Part shown: piece after piece, positions 1-8,951 of the stretch
How the letters are laid out: each line of letters starts with the position of its first letter
Numbering within the stretch: position 1 is the first letter of the stretch
Source of the DNA: Campylobacterota bacterium
GTDB taxonomy: Bacteria; Campylobacterota; Campylobacteria; Campylobacterales; Nitratiruptoraceae
Reading direction: 5' to 3'
Length of the DNA: 38,236 bases
NCBI GenBank assembly: GCA_013153095.1
Contig: JAADFB010000012.1
Location: 1-38,236 of the forward strand
The notes under the pieces: generated by a model
What the model was told of the DNA's origin: nothing
What the model saw: the letters and a program-made list of their open reading frames with translations, nothing else
Database searches by the model: none
Made by a program: the position numbers and the translations under genes

Positions 1-253
1 AACCCTTTGCGGTCGTTTCTAAAGTGTTCACATCTTGGGTATAGCTAGCGTTCCAGAGGTTGTTAATAATCCCTTGAGCATTGAAACTAACCTCCCAAAG
101 TTGAGCCGTATCGTTTGGGTTATAGACTGTAACCTCAGCACAAAAGCCATCGTTCCACTCACTCTTTTTAGCAATTTCAACGCTCAAAGGCGCACTAATC
201 ATACTGGTAGCTAAAAGAGCCAAGCCGGTTGTGGCAACAATTACTTTATTCAT
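1..253 (-). CDS. secreted protein with carbohydrate-binding module family 2 (CBM2)-like domain, partial (3' end beyond window)
   Basis: Manual translation from ATG at 253 down: MNKVIVATTGLALLATSMISAPLSVEIAKKSEWNDGFCAEVTVYNPNDTAQLWEVSFNAQGIINNLWNASYTQDVNTLETTAKG. Signal peptide followed by the W..GF.A.VTV.N....W.V.F....I...WNA spacing typical of CBM2. Not in the ORF track because it runs off the window edge. Confidence 0.7.
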   Translation of the reverse strand, partial: MNKVIVATTGLALLATSMISAPLSVEIAKKSEWNDGFCAEVTVYNPNDTAQLWEVSFNAQGIINNLWNASYTQDVNTLETTAKG

Positions 254-309
254 CCGCCATCCTTTTGGATAAAGTTGGACATTTCGTCCACCCCCTATTG
301 CCGGTGGGC
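254..309 (-). promoter_or_regulatory. structured 5' leader of the CBM2-like gene (several hairpins, RBS inside one)
   Basis: On the minus strand: CCACC(303-307)/GGTGG(288-292); TGGAC/GTCCA (276-280 with 286-290, loop GAAAT), which overlaps the first stem; ATCC-AAAA-GGAT (259-270), which contains the candidate SD AAGGAT just before the ATG. Confidence 0.35.
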
Positions 310-381
310 ATTTTTAATTATAGATGAGAAAAGAAAAAAGAAAGCTTAAAAAAGGAGTAAAAGAGTACTATTTTTGAGGGG

Positions 382-403
382 AAGAAGGAGGTTTTCCTCC
401 TTC

Positions 404-405
<2 letters not shown>
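382..405. terminator. perfect 10-bp stem-loop at the glnK 3' end (possible terminator/3' protector)
   Basis: aagaaggagg-tttt-cctccttctt; overlaps the glnK stop codon at 404-406. No clean U-tract on the minus strand. Confidence 0.4.
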
Positions 406-745
<340 letters not shown>

Positions 746-758
746 CTACTCCTTAAAT

Positions 759-2033
759 TTAAAGATTAAACCCTCGCTCTCCGTGAATTGCTTCATCAAG
801 ACCCATAACTTCAGTTTCCTCATCCACTCTACCACCACCAGTTAATAAACTAGCAACTAAATAAACGATAGCGGTTACTACTGCGGTAAAGAGCATAGTA
901 ACGATTACAGATTCAACCTGTACCAACATTTGAGCGGTTCTATCTCCGTGATCCTTTAGTGGACTTCCATCCCAAGCCAATTCTCTTAAAGCAAAAACTC
1001 CTGTTGCTAACGCTCCCCATAAACCTGCTAAAAAGTGAACTCCAAATGCGTCTAAACTATCGTCATATTTGAACACTTTTTTTAGCCAAGCTACACCTAT
1101 AAATCCAAAAACGCTTCCACCAATTCCAATAACCAAAGCTCCAAGTACATCTACAAATCCAGCTGCAGGAGTTATTGCTACCAATCCCGCTACCGCACCG
1201 GTTGCAGCTCCTAAGAGGGTTGGTTTTTTATAGACGATCCATTCAATCACTACCCAAGTTAAAGCCCCAATTGCTGCTGCAAAGTTGGTCATTAAAAGTG
1301 CGCTTCCAGCAACTCCATCGGCTGCAAATTCACTTCCCGCGTTAAATCCAAACCACCCAAACCATAAGATTGCAGCTCCTAAAGCGGTTAAGATTACACT
1401 AGAGGGATGCATCGCTTCTTTTGGATAACCTCTCCTTTTTCCTACCATCAGCGCTAAAATCAATCCTGCTAAACCGCCGTTCATATGAACAACTGTACCA
1501 CCTGCAAAATCTAAAGCACCATCATTGTATAAAAATCCACCGCCCCAAACCATATGGGTGATAGGGACATATACAAAAGTTACCCATAAAATACTAAAAA
1601 TAACCCAAGTAGAAAATTTCATCCTTTCGATCACTGAACCGCTAGCTATTGCTAAAGTAATAGCTGCAAAAGTCCCTTGAAAAGCGATGAATACAAACTC
1701 TGGATAGGTGCCACTTAAACTTTTAGTAGTTACCCCTTTTAAGAAAAGTTTATCCAGATTCCCAATTATAGCTCCATCTCCACTAAAGGCTAAAGAGTAA
1801 CCCCAAAGTACCCATACAATCGAACCGATTACATACGCAATAAACACCATCATATAGGTGTTTAAAACGTTTTTAGCCCGCGTCATCCCTCCATAAAAAA
1901 GAGCCAATCCTGCAGGAGTCATCAACATAACAAACGCGGTAGCTACGATCATCCAAGCCGTATCTCCGCTGTTAAGTTTATCCTCCGCAAAACCGGGCAA
2001 AAGCATCAGCGCAACCAGCAACCACTGCCTCAT
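759..2033 (-). CDS. amtB: ammonium transporter Amt family
   Basis: 424 aa polytopic; ALFYGGMTRAKNVLNTYMM, GGTVVHMNGGLAGLILALMVGKRRGYP and FGVHFLAGLWGALATGVFA are typical Amt motifs. Confidence 0.96.
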   Translation of the reverse strand: MRQWLLVALMLLPGFAEDKLNSGDTAWMIVATAFVMLMTPAGLALFYGGMTRAKNVLNTYMMVFIAYVIGSIVWVLWGYSLAFSGDGAIIGNLDKLFLKGVTTKSLSGTYPEFVFIAFQGTFAAITLAIASGSVIERMKFSTWVIFSILWVTFVYVPITHMVWGGGFLYNDGALDFAGGTVVHMNGGLAGLILALMVGKRRGYPKEAMHPSSVILTALGAAILWFGWFGFNAGSEFAADGVAGSALLMTNFAAAIGALTWVVIEWIVYKKPTLLGAATGAVAGLVAITPAAGFVDVLGALVIGIGGSVFGFIGVAWLKKVFKYDDSLDAFGVHFLAGLWGALATGVFALRELAWDGSPLKDHGDRTAQMLVQVESVIVTMLFTAVVTAIVYLVASLLTGGGRVDEETEVMGLDEAIHGERGFNL

Positions 2034-2095
2034 AGGAACTCCTTAAGAAAAGATTTTGATAGCCTAATTGTAACTTAGAGAGGTTAATTTTTTTG

Positions 2096-2101
2096 TATAA
2101 T
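2096..2101 (+). promoter_or_regulatory. putative sigma70 -10 element (TATAAT) for the 2126 gene
   Basis: ttttttttgTATAATttttaaac about 25 nt before the ATG, in the amtB divergent intergenic region. Confidence 0.4.
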
Positions 2102-2125
2102 TTTTAAACAGAAAGGAGTACAGTT

Positions 2126-2848
2126 ATGGAGAATTTTATAGCCAAATCTCCCCAAAGTTTAAAAGTGTTGAATGTTTTAAGAGTCTCCGCCTCTTTGCCT
2201 GTAAATATCTTAATTATTGGAGAAAAAGGAACCGGAAAAGAGACTTTAGTTAATAGTGTATTTGCTAACATTGCTAAATATGATCCTTTGGAGTTGGAAG
2301 AAGGTTTGATACCAGAAGAGAAGGAGTTTTTTGTTAGAGATTTTGAAAAGATAAACGATGCGATCTCTTTTATGAATAGGTTTAAAGGATACCGGATCGT
2401 TGCAGCTACTACTAAACCCAAAAAGGTGTTAGAAGAGTTTTTTCCAATTAGATTAACTATCCCTCCACTTAGAGAAAGGAAGGAGGATTTAGAAGAGTTA
2501 AAAAAGCTTTATATTCAAAAGGTAAAAAAGGAGTTTGAACTAGAGGAGCTTCCAAGAGATTTTGAAGTTGATTTAAGTAAAAATGCGATCTCTTTAAAAC
2601 GATCTATTTATGAAAAAGCTCTTCTAGAGAAGATGGACGAGGAGCGGTTTAAACAGATGTGTGAAGAGTTTTTTTATCCTAGGTTAGAAAAAGGTTATAA
2701 AAAGTTGATAGAGTTTTTTGAAATACCGCTTTTAAAAGCTGCTAAAAGAAAATATAAAAGCGCACTAGCTATATCAAAGGCGTTAGGAATGAACCGTGCT
2801 ACTTTAACGGGGAGGTTGAAAAAGTATAACTTAAGTGATAAAAGGTAA
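2126..2848 (+). CDS. compact NtrC-type (sigma54 AAA+-derived) regulator with C-terminal Fis-type HTH
   Basis: Walker A GEKGTGKE, RLTIPPLRERKEDLEEL (typical of NtrC-family AAA+), C-terminal AISKALGMNRATLTGRLKKYNL Fis HTH; RBS AAAGGAG. Confidence 0.7.
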   Translation: MENFIAKSPQSLKVLNVLRVSASLPVNILIIGEKGTGKETLVNSVFANIAKYDPLELEEGLIPEEKEFFVRDFEKINDAISFMNRFKGYRIVAATTKPKKVLEEFFPIRLTIPPLRERKEDLEELKKLYIQKVKKEFELEELPRDFEVDLSKNAISLKRSIYEKALLEKMDEERFKQMCEEFFYPRLEKGYKKLIEFFEIPLLKAAKRKYKSALAISKALGMNRATLTGRLKKYNLSDKR

Positions 2849-3544
2849 TTCTATATGGATTTTATCTTTTTCAAAAGAGATGATAAACTCCTCATCTTTT
2901 ATCGGTTCTAGATTGCGAATTAGGGAAGATTGTATCTCTAATACAATTACTTGATATTTTCTATTTTCGATTTTTATACTTCGTCCTGTAGCGATAGCTA
3001 CTTTAATTTTTATCTCTTTACTCTCTTTTAAAGCTTGGAAAATTTTGTTTAAGAGTTGAAGGAATCGTGCAATATTGATTTTAAATTCTGGGATAGAGAC
3101 ATCGTAGTCGGTTACAATTTTTACCTTATCTTCTAAATTGGTATTGATAGCTATATCGATTAGGGTAAAGATATTACTAAATTGTAGCTCCTCTTTTTCA
3201 CTTCTAAACCGTTTACTACAAACGTTTTTATGGAGCATTATTCCTATCATATCGCTATCTAAATACCCTACCGTCAATGCGCAAAAACTTGAATGTCCAA
3301 TATCTATATCCAAAAAAGAGTGCTTAAATCCAAATCTCATCGAGGCGTGGGAAACGGCAAGGTTAAAAAGCTCATCTTTATCGATTACGGAGAGTATATA
3401 CTCTCCTTCATCATTGTAATCTAGAACTTGGGCATTGGAATCAAAGATTATAAAAGGATTGATCCCTTTTTCGATAAACTCTTTATAAAGCTCCATATCA
3501 AAATTATAACTAAACTTTTGTCCACCCGTGAAGCTTTTTTGCAC
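2831..3544 (-). CDS. hypothetical protein, possibly degenerate PAS/histidine-kinase-like
   Basis: 237-aa ORF; 'GINPFIIFDSNAQVLDYNDEGE' resembles a PAS-like N-terminus. A start at the internal Met near 3496 (MELYKEF) is also plausible. Confidence 0.5.
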   Translation of the reverse strand: MQKSFTGGQKFSYNFDMELYKEFIEKGINPFIIFDSNAQVLDYNDEGEYILSVIDKDELFNLAVSHASMRFGFKHSFLDIDIGHSSFCALTVGYLDSDMIGIMLHKNVCSKRFRSEKEELQFSNIFTLIDIAINTNLEDKVKIVTDYDVSIPEFKINIARFLQLLNKIFQALKESKEIKIKVAIATGRSIKIENRKYQVIVLEIQSSLIRNLEPIKDEEFIISFEKDKIHIELPFIT

Positions 3545-3980
3545 TTAGGGCCAAATATCCTTCCCCTTCAATTGGATTGATAGCTACAAAGTTTACATCT
3601 TGTAAAAGCTTTTCATACTTTTCTAACTCTTCTTTAGGAACGAAGAGAATAATATCCCCTCCGTTTTTGCTCATTCGATATACCTTTTTTAAAAACTCTT
3701 CTAAGTTGGGAATCTTTTCTAAAGGATAGTTGATAAAAATGGTATCAAACATTACCGAACGTTGGTTATATCGCTCTTTTTGTAAAGGGATATTTCTAAC
3801 TTTTACCCCTTCTAAATCTTTTAAAGAGTTAAATAGTTCCTCTTCAAATGCTACTATCTCTAAATAGTGTCCTTGTTCTTGACAAAATTTAGCTAGATTG
3901 GCTGAGGTTTCATAATCTTTTGCAAATTCAAATACCCTAACTCCGGGTAGATTTGGAATGATAGTAAAAAGCTCTTTCAC
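3510..3980 (-). CDS. hypothetical protein (possible SAM-methyltransferase-like fold)
   Basis: 156-aa ORF in a tight operon; 'GVRVFEFAKDYETSANLAKFCQEQ...YRMSKNGGDIILFVP' has a Rossmann methyltransferase-like rhythm but no diagnostic motif. Confidence 0.5.
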   Translation of the reverse strand: MKELFTIIPNLPGVRVFEFAKDYETSANLAKFCQEQGHYLEIVAFEEELFNSLKDLEGVKVRNIPLQKERYNQRSVMFDTIFINYPLEKIPNLEEFLKKVYRMSKNGGDIILFVPKEELEKYEKLLQDVNFVAINPIEGEGYLALSAKKLHGWTKV

Positions 3981-4648
3981 TCTTCCCTCCAGATCATCAC
4001 TGCAAATCTTCCTGTAACCTTATCTCGACGATAGGAGTAGTAATTGGGATTACAAGAGGTACAAATATTTACATCTTTTACACTCTCTACCCCACCTCTA
4101 GCAAGCCCTTCATAGATTATCTGTTTAATGTCCAAAAATTTCCCATTTTTTATAAACTTTGCAGGGTATTTTTTTGCTAATGAAGGAGATATTTCATAAC
4201 AGCAACTATGTATCCCAGGTGAAATAATAGCTTTTATCTCTTTTGCCCCAAACTGTTCTCTCATCATTTTTATTCCCTTTTCTACAATGCCTAAAGTTGC
4301 CCCTTTCCGTCCTGCGTGTAGAGCTGCAATAACCCCTCTCTCTTGATCAAAAAGTAACACTCCAAAACAGTCTGCAACCATAACTGCTAAAGGAAGATTA
4401 ACTTTATCAGTAATTAACCCATCTGCAGTAGGAGGAGTAGAAAAGTGAGGGATATAAACAATCTCGTTACTGTGGATCTGATTGGCAAATTGAGCTTGTG
4501 GAATATTTGCTCTTGCATAAAGGAGAAGCCTATTTTTATCAACATTTCTAGGATCGTCTCCTACATGATACGCAATATTTAAAGAATCAAAAGGCGCTGG
4601 ACTAACCCCACCAAAACGATCACTTATTAGATAACGAATTTTGCTCAT
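3977..4648 (-). CDS. pgeF: purine nucleoside phosphorylase / polyphenol oxidase family (YfiH/PgeF/LACC1)
   Basis: NQIHSNEIVYI, VMVADCFGVLLFDQERGVIAALHAGRKG, SPGIHSCCYEI motifs. The track start (4684) is probably too early; MSKIRYLISDRFGG starts at 4648. Confidence 0.88.
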   Translation of the reverse strand: MSKIRYLISDRFGGVSPAPFDSLNIAYHVGDDPRNVDKNRLLLYARANIPQAQFANQIHSNEIVYIPHFSTPPTADGLITDKVNLPLAVMVADCFGVLLFDQERGVIAALHAGRKGATLGIVEKGIKMMREQFGAKEIKAIISPGIHSCCYEISPSLAKKYPAKFIKNGKFLDIKQIIYEGLARGGVESVKDVNICTSCNPNYYSYRRDKVTGRFAVMIWREE

Positions 4649-5891
4649 AGATAAACACCTTCCCAATTGGATGACAGCCTTCATTATCGCAGTTTGGGGT
4701 TATTTTTATTACCACTTCTCCTTTTTCAACCTTTAACCATACCTTTTCACTAAAATCAAACAGATAACCATCTCTTAGGGTGGAAATTTTAAGGTATCTA
4801 GCCCTGGTAATGGGAGGATGAATTAGAACAAGGCCGTTTTTATACTGACGCCATAAAACTCTTCCCTTTTGCCAAGAGGCTCCTAATGGCTCTCCTAAAT
4901 TTGCAAAGTAGATAGTATCTCGCTCTAAGGAGTGGTCATAAGGAACCTCTATGAAAGGGATAAAGTCGCTAAGCCGAGTCATTGCATAAACATAATGGAT
5001 ATTTTTGGTAGGAGAAAGAAGAGTGCCTCCTTGCGTATAAAGGGGGGCTAAATAATTCATATAGATAAAATTTTTAAAGCCAAATGTAGTATAATGTTTT
5101 TTCAATTTGCTTAAATAGGTGAAGTAGTGAATAATCTCTTTTGTTGGAACAAATCTTGTAACCTCTTTACCACTTTTATCCTTTTCATTAGTGGCAATAT
5201 AGCTTTCGGTCATATCGTAATGGGTATAAGCTAAAAGTTCAGGATTACGATAAGCTTGATTGGTAACTATTAATACCCCCTTCTTTTTTAATTTGGATAA
5301 AAAGTTTCCAATGCAATGTCTAAAGGCTTTTTCTGGATGTCTTCGTTTAAAAGCTCTAAGAAGGGGTAAAAACTTCTTCTCATACAGATAATCTTCGTTT
5401 GCCCAATCAAAAAATAATCCATCCAGCCCATACAATCTAATCTGCTCTAAAAGGTAAGCCACCCGCCTCTCTACAACCTCCTCATTACATAAATCGTAAT
5501 AAAAGTCCGCATTATTTGGCATATAGTGGGGATTTAAGGTAGCTCTTTCTTTGTTTAGGTAAGCCCAACGTGCAAAGGGATTGTCTTCAGTTTCGTGGAG
5601 ATAAAAGCCAGCTAGCCAAACATATGCTATCTTTTTATTAAATCCTTTAAAATTTACACTTTGGAGATCGTTAAAGCCTCCTACCTCAGCTATATAAAAA
5701 TGTTTTGCAAAATGTAAAGAATCTTTTTCCCAAGCTCTAGCAGTTGCATAAAACCCTAAACTGGTAGGATAACAGAGCTGTTTATCATAACATGGTTTAT
5801 ACTCCTCTTTGGTAACAATTTTCATAGCTAGCAAGCTTACTCCTATAGTCAATGCGGCAAGAGTTTTTTTCATATTTTGCGATTTTACCAC
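4620..5891 (-). CDS. exported putative TIM-barrel glycoside-hydrolase-like protein
   Basis: N-terminal signal (MKKTLAALTIGVSLLA); 'RLYGLDGLFFDWANE' and 'GVLIVTNQAYRN...YDMTESYIA' fit the beta-strand acidic residues of putative glycosidases. No family assignment attempted. Confidence 0.6.
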   Translation of the reverse strand: MVKSQNMKKTLAALTIGVSLLAMKIVTKEEYKPCYDKQLCYPTSLGFYATARAWEKDSLHFAKHFYIAEVGGFNDLQSVNFKGFNKKIAYVWLAGFYLHETEDNPFARWAYLNKERATLNPHYMPNNADFYYDLCNEEVVERRVAYLLEQIRLYGLDGLFFDWANEDYLYEKKFLPLLRAFKRRHPEKAFRHCIGNFLSKLKKKGVLIVTNQAYRNPELLAYTHYDMTESYIATNEKDKSGKEVTRFVPTKEIIHYFTYLSKLKKHYTTFGFKNFIYMNYLAPLYTQGGTLLSPTKNIHYVYAMTRLSDFIPFIEVPYDHSLERDTIYFANLGEPLGASWQKGRVLWRQYKNGLVLIHPPITRARYLKISTLRDGYLFDFSEKVWLKVEKGEVVIKITPNCDNEGCHPIGKVFIYEQNSLSNK

Positions 5892-6021
5892 AAATTTTTT
5901 TATACTTTTATCCTTCCCAAACTCTTGGAAGTTTTATATTTCTTTTTAGTAGATTTTGTAAAGTTTAGAAACTAAAACAGCCTAAATTTGGGAGATAAGT
6001 GGATTTTTTTATTAATTTATC

Positions 6022-7260
6022 TTATCCAATCATCTGACTTAAATTCCACATCGGTAGAAAAATTCCTAGTGCTAAAGTCAACACAAACAAAGCGATCACA
6101 GCTATCAGGATCGGTTCAATTAAAATAGTGATATTGTCTACAATATAATCAAACCTTTCTTTATACATCTTAGTTATCTTTCCTAACATCTTTGAAAGTC
6201 CACCTCCAATCTCCCCAGTCTTTACCATCTCTACTACCATGCCTTCAAACACTTCCGCACTTTCAAACCCTTGATATAAATTTTTCCCTTCCTCAATTGC
6301 TAGGGGGATATATTCTATTTTCTCTTTGAGGTATTGATTTTCTACTATTTCGTTGGCTATTAGAATCGCTTCTAATATGGGGACTCCCGCATCATTTAAC
6401 ACTTTAAAAATATAAAAAAAACGGCTCAACATTGCGTAATAGGTAGCTTTTCCTAAAATAAAAACCTTTAAAACTCCTCTATCTATCCACCAGCGCAGTT
6501 GTACACTCTTCTTATAAGCCAACCAGATAGTTACTATTAAAGCGATTGTTCCTGCTAAAATAGCTCCTCCATACTCCACAATTATCTCTTTAAACCCTAG
6601 TAAAAGTTTTGTAGGTAAAGGTAACTCCATATTGGTCTCTTTAAAAAAGCTTTCAAATTGTGGGACTACCATTAAAGTTACAACTACAAAAGATACTCCC
6701 ATCGATACTAGAATAAACAGCGGGTATCTGGTAGCTTTTTTAAACTTTCGACGGTTATCTAAAATCTCTTGAAGGATTTGAGAGAGGTGGGAGATCTCTT
6801 GAGCTAAAGTTCCCGTCTCCTCTCCTAAATGGAAAAGGGATAAGGAGATATTACCCAGTTGAGTTTTAAACCCTTTAGCCGATTCATATAACCCTTTTCC
6901 ACTTTCAATATCGTTATAAATTTGGGAGAAGATAGCCTTTAGCATCAAATCCTTTTCATTTTTTATAACCTCTTTAAGAGCTAAGTTTAGGGGCAATCCA
7001 GCATCCAACATTATTGCAAGTTGGTCTAACAAAGCGATATAGGGTTCTAGTTTTACCGGTTTATTTTTAATAGGATTATTAAATTTTTCTAAAATTTCTT
7101 GAAAATGAAACTTTAACGGTTTAGGTACCTCTTTTACCTCAACAACTACTCCTATCTCCATCTCCATAAACTTTTTTAACGCTTCTGCTCGATTATATGC
7201 GGAAAGGATAAGTTTTTCTCTTTTTTCTCCAAGTTTATAAAGGATTAAAAAAAATCTCAC
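6022..7260 (-). CDS. gspF: type II secretion / type IV pilus inner-membrane protein GspF/PilC
   Basis: 412 aa; LDQLAIMLDAGLPLNLALKEV, RFFYIFKVLNDAGVPILEAI, MVKTGEIGGGLSKMLGKI repeats of the GspF domain, next to gspE. Confidence 0.9.
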   Translation of the reverse strand: MRFFLILYKLGEKREKLILSAYNRAEALKKFMEMEIGVVVEVKEVPKPLKFHFQEILEKFNNPIKNKPVKLEPYIALLDQLAIMLDAGLPLNLALKEVIKNEKDLMLKAIFSQIYNDIESGKGLYESAKGFKTQLGNISLSLFHLGEETGTLAQEISHLSQILQEILDNRRKFKKATRYPLFILVSMGVSFVVVTLMVVPQFESFFKETNMELPLPTKLLLGFKEIIVEYGGAILAGTIALIVTIWLAYKKSVQLRWWIDRGVLKVFILGKATYYAMLSRFFYIFKVLNDAGVPILEAILIANEIVENQYLKEKIEYIPLAIEEGKNLYQGFESAEVFEGMVVEMVKTGEIGGGLSKMLGKITKMYKERFDYIVDNITILIEPILIAVIALFVLTLALGIFLPMWNLSQMIG

Positions 7261-8930
7261 TATCTCTCCTTTGCCACTCGCAAAAGTTCCTGGATAGTGG
7301 TTATTCCCTTTAAGGCTTTCTCAACTCCATCTTGAAGCATCGGTTTAAAATTTCCATTCTGCACGGCATACTCATAGATTTCAAACTTATTTGCCCCCTC
7401 GCTAATTAGCTTTGCAATTTTTTCATCCACCTTTAACACCTCAGAAATCATCGTTCTTCCAAAATAGCCTGTAAAGTTACATCTACTACACCCTTCACCT
7501 TTAAAAAATGTATACTCCGGAGGAAGATATTTTTTTATCTTCTTTAGAAGCGATTTAGGAGGCTTATAGGTAGTTTTACACATTGGACAGATTTTCCTAA
7601 CCAACCGTTGAGCTACCACTCCAACTACTGAATCAGCGATCATATACGGTTTTAATCCCATCTGAGCTAATCTTGAAATAGCACCCGGAGCATCATTTGT
7701 ATGTAATGTAGAAAAGACCAGATGGCCGGTTAAGGAAGCTTGGGCTGCGGCGTTCAAGGTTTCAAAATCTCTAATCTCACCAATTAACATAACATCCGGG
7801 TCTTGTCTTAAAAATGCCCTTACCGCAACCGCAAAAGTTAAACCACTTTTTTCATTTACCTGCACCTGTTGAACTAGGGGAAGACGATATTCTACTGGGT
7901 CTTCTATTGTCATAACTTTGTTATGGATACTTTTTATCTCATTTAAAGCGGCGTAAAGAGTTGTAGTTTTTCCACTTCCTGTAGGACCTGTAATTAAAAC
8001 TATCCCGTAAGGGGAATGGATCATATCCTCAAAAATTTCTAAATTTTCCTCTTCAAATCCCAATTTTTCTAGTCTAAGTAGCGCTTTCTCTCTATCCAAA
8101 ATCCGCATCACTAAAGATTCTCCAAATATTGTAGGAGTACACGAGAGTCTAAAATCGTAAAGTTTTCCTTCTACCTCCATAGAGAAACGTCCATCTTGAG
8201 GTTTTCTTCGTTCACTAATATCCAGTCCACCTAAAAGTTTTATTCTAGTGTTGAGCGCATAATAAACCTCCTCATCAAAAACAAAAGTTTCGTGTAAAAC
8301 TCCATCGATCCTAGCCCTTACGATAGCTTTTTTCTCATCCGGTTCAATATGAATATCGCTAGCTCTTCTGATGATAGAATCTTTAATGATTAGATGGATT
8401 AGATGAACTACAGCGCTCTCTTTTCTCTCCTTTTTTGCATATTCACTTCTTAACTCTTTTTTTACCTCCTGAATAATTTGTTGGGTATCTTCTAAGATGG
8501 TTAAACGGTGAAAGATCGCTTCTATCTCATCTTCTAACGCTAAATAGATTTTTAGAGGTTTCATAAAAATTCTTTCTAAAACCTCTAATGCTTCGTAGTT
8601 GAGAGGATCGGAGGTAGCAACATAGATATAATCTTCATCCTCTTTAAAAGGGATAGCCTTAGCATTTTTTAGAAGTTGTAAAGGGTATTGGGAAAGTTTT
8701 TGAAAGTCGATCTTTTCTCCATAAAGGTCTACAAAATCGTATCCTAACTGTTTAGAAAGGGCTTTAAGCAACTCTTTTTGAGAGATAAACCCTTCTTCTA
8801 AAAGGATTTGTCCCAATTTTTTGGTAAAATGGGTTTGTTTTTGAAGTTTTAATGCAAGTTCTAGTTGTGAAGGGGTAAGTAACCCTTCTTTAACTAAAAG
8901 ATCTCCTAATCTCACCTTTTGTTTTAACAT
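7260..8930 (-). CDS. gspE: GspE/PilB/MshE secretion ATPase with N-terminal MshEN-like domain
   Basis: Walker A GPTGSGKTTTLYAAL, DPVEYRLPLVQQVQVNEKSGLTFA, LRQDPDVMLIGEIRD, STLHTNDA, zinc motif CPMC..CSRC. Confidence 0.95.
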   Translation of the reverse strand: MLKQKVRLGDLLVKEGLLTPSQLELALKLQKQTHFTKKLGQILLEEGFISQKELLKALSKQLGYDFVDLYGEKIDFQKLSQYPLQLLKNAKAIPFKEDEDYIYVATSDPLNYEALEVLERIFMKPLKIYLALEDEIEAIFHRLTILEDTQQIIQEVKKELRSEYAKKERKESAVVHLIHLIIKDSIIRRASDIHIEPDEKKAIVRARIDGVLHETFVFDEEVYYALNTRIKLLGGLDISERRKPQDGRFSMEVEGKLYDFRLSCTPTIFGESLVMRILDREKALLRLEKLGFEEENLEIFEDMIHSPYGIVLITGPTGSGKTTTLYAALNEIKSIHNKVMTIEDPVEYRLPLVQQVQVNEKSGLTFAVAVRAFLRQDPDVMLIGEIRDFETLNAAAQASLTGHLVFSTLHTNDAPGAISRLAQMGLKPYMIADSVVGVVAQRLVRKICPMCKTTYKPPKSLLKKIKKYLPPEYTFFKGEGCSRCNFTGYFGRTMISEVLKVDEKIAKLISEGANKFEIYEYAVQNGNFKPMLQDGVEKALKGITTIQELLRVAKER

Positions 8931-8951
8931 AGTTAGAACTTTTTTAAAAAG

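Noticed and set aside
254-310. Class I c-di-GMP (GEMM) riboswitch call for the CBM2 leader
   Set aside because: It has GGCAA- and GGACG-like pieces but lacks the conserved long P2/P3 arrangement and the CACGCACAGGGCAAACC core; too short.
2104-2421. Minus-strand ORF opposite the NtrC-like gene
   Set aside because: Antisense to a well-supported CDS with a Fis HTH; no recognizable protein features.
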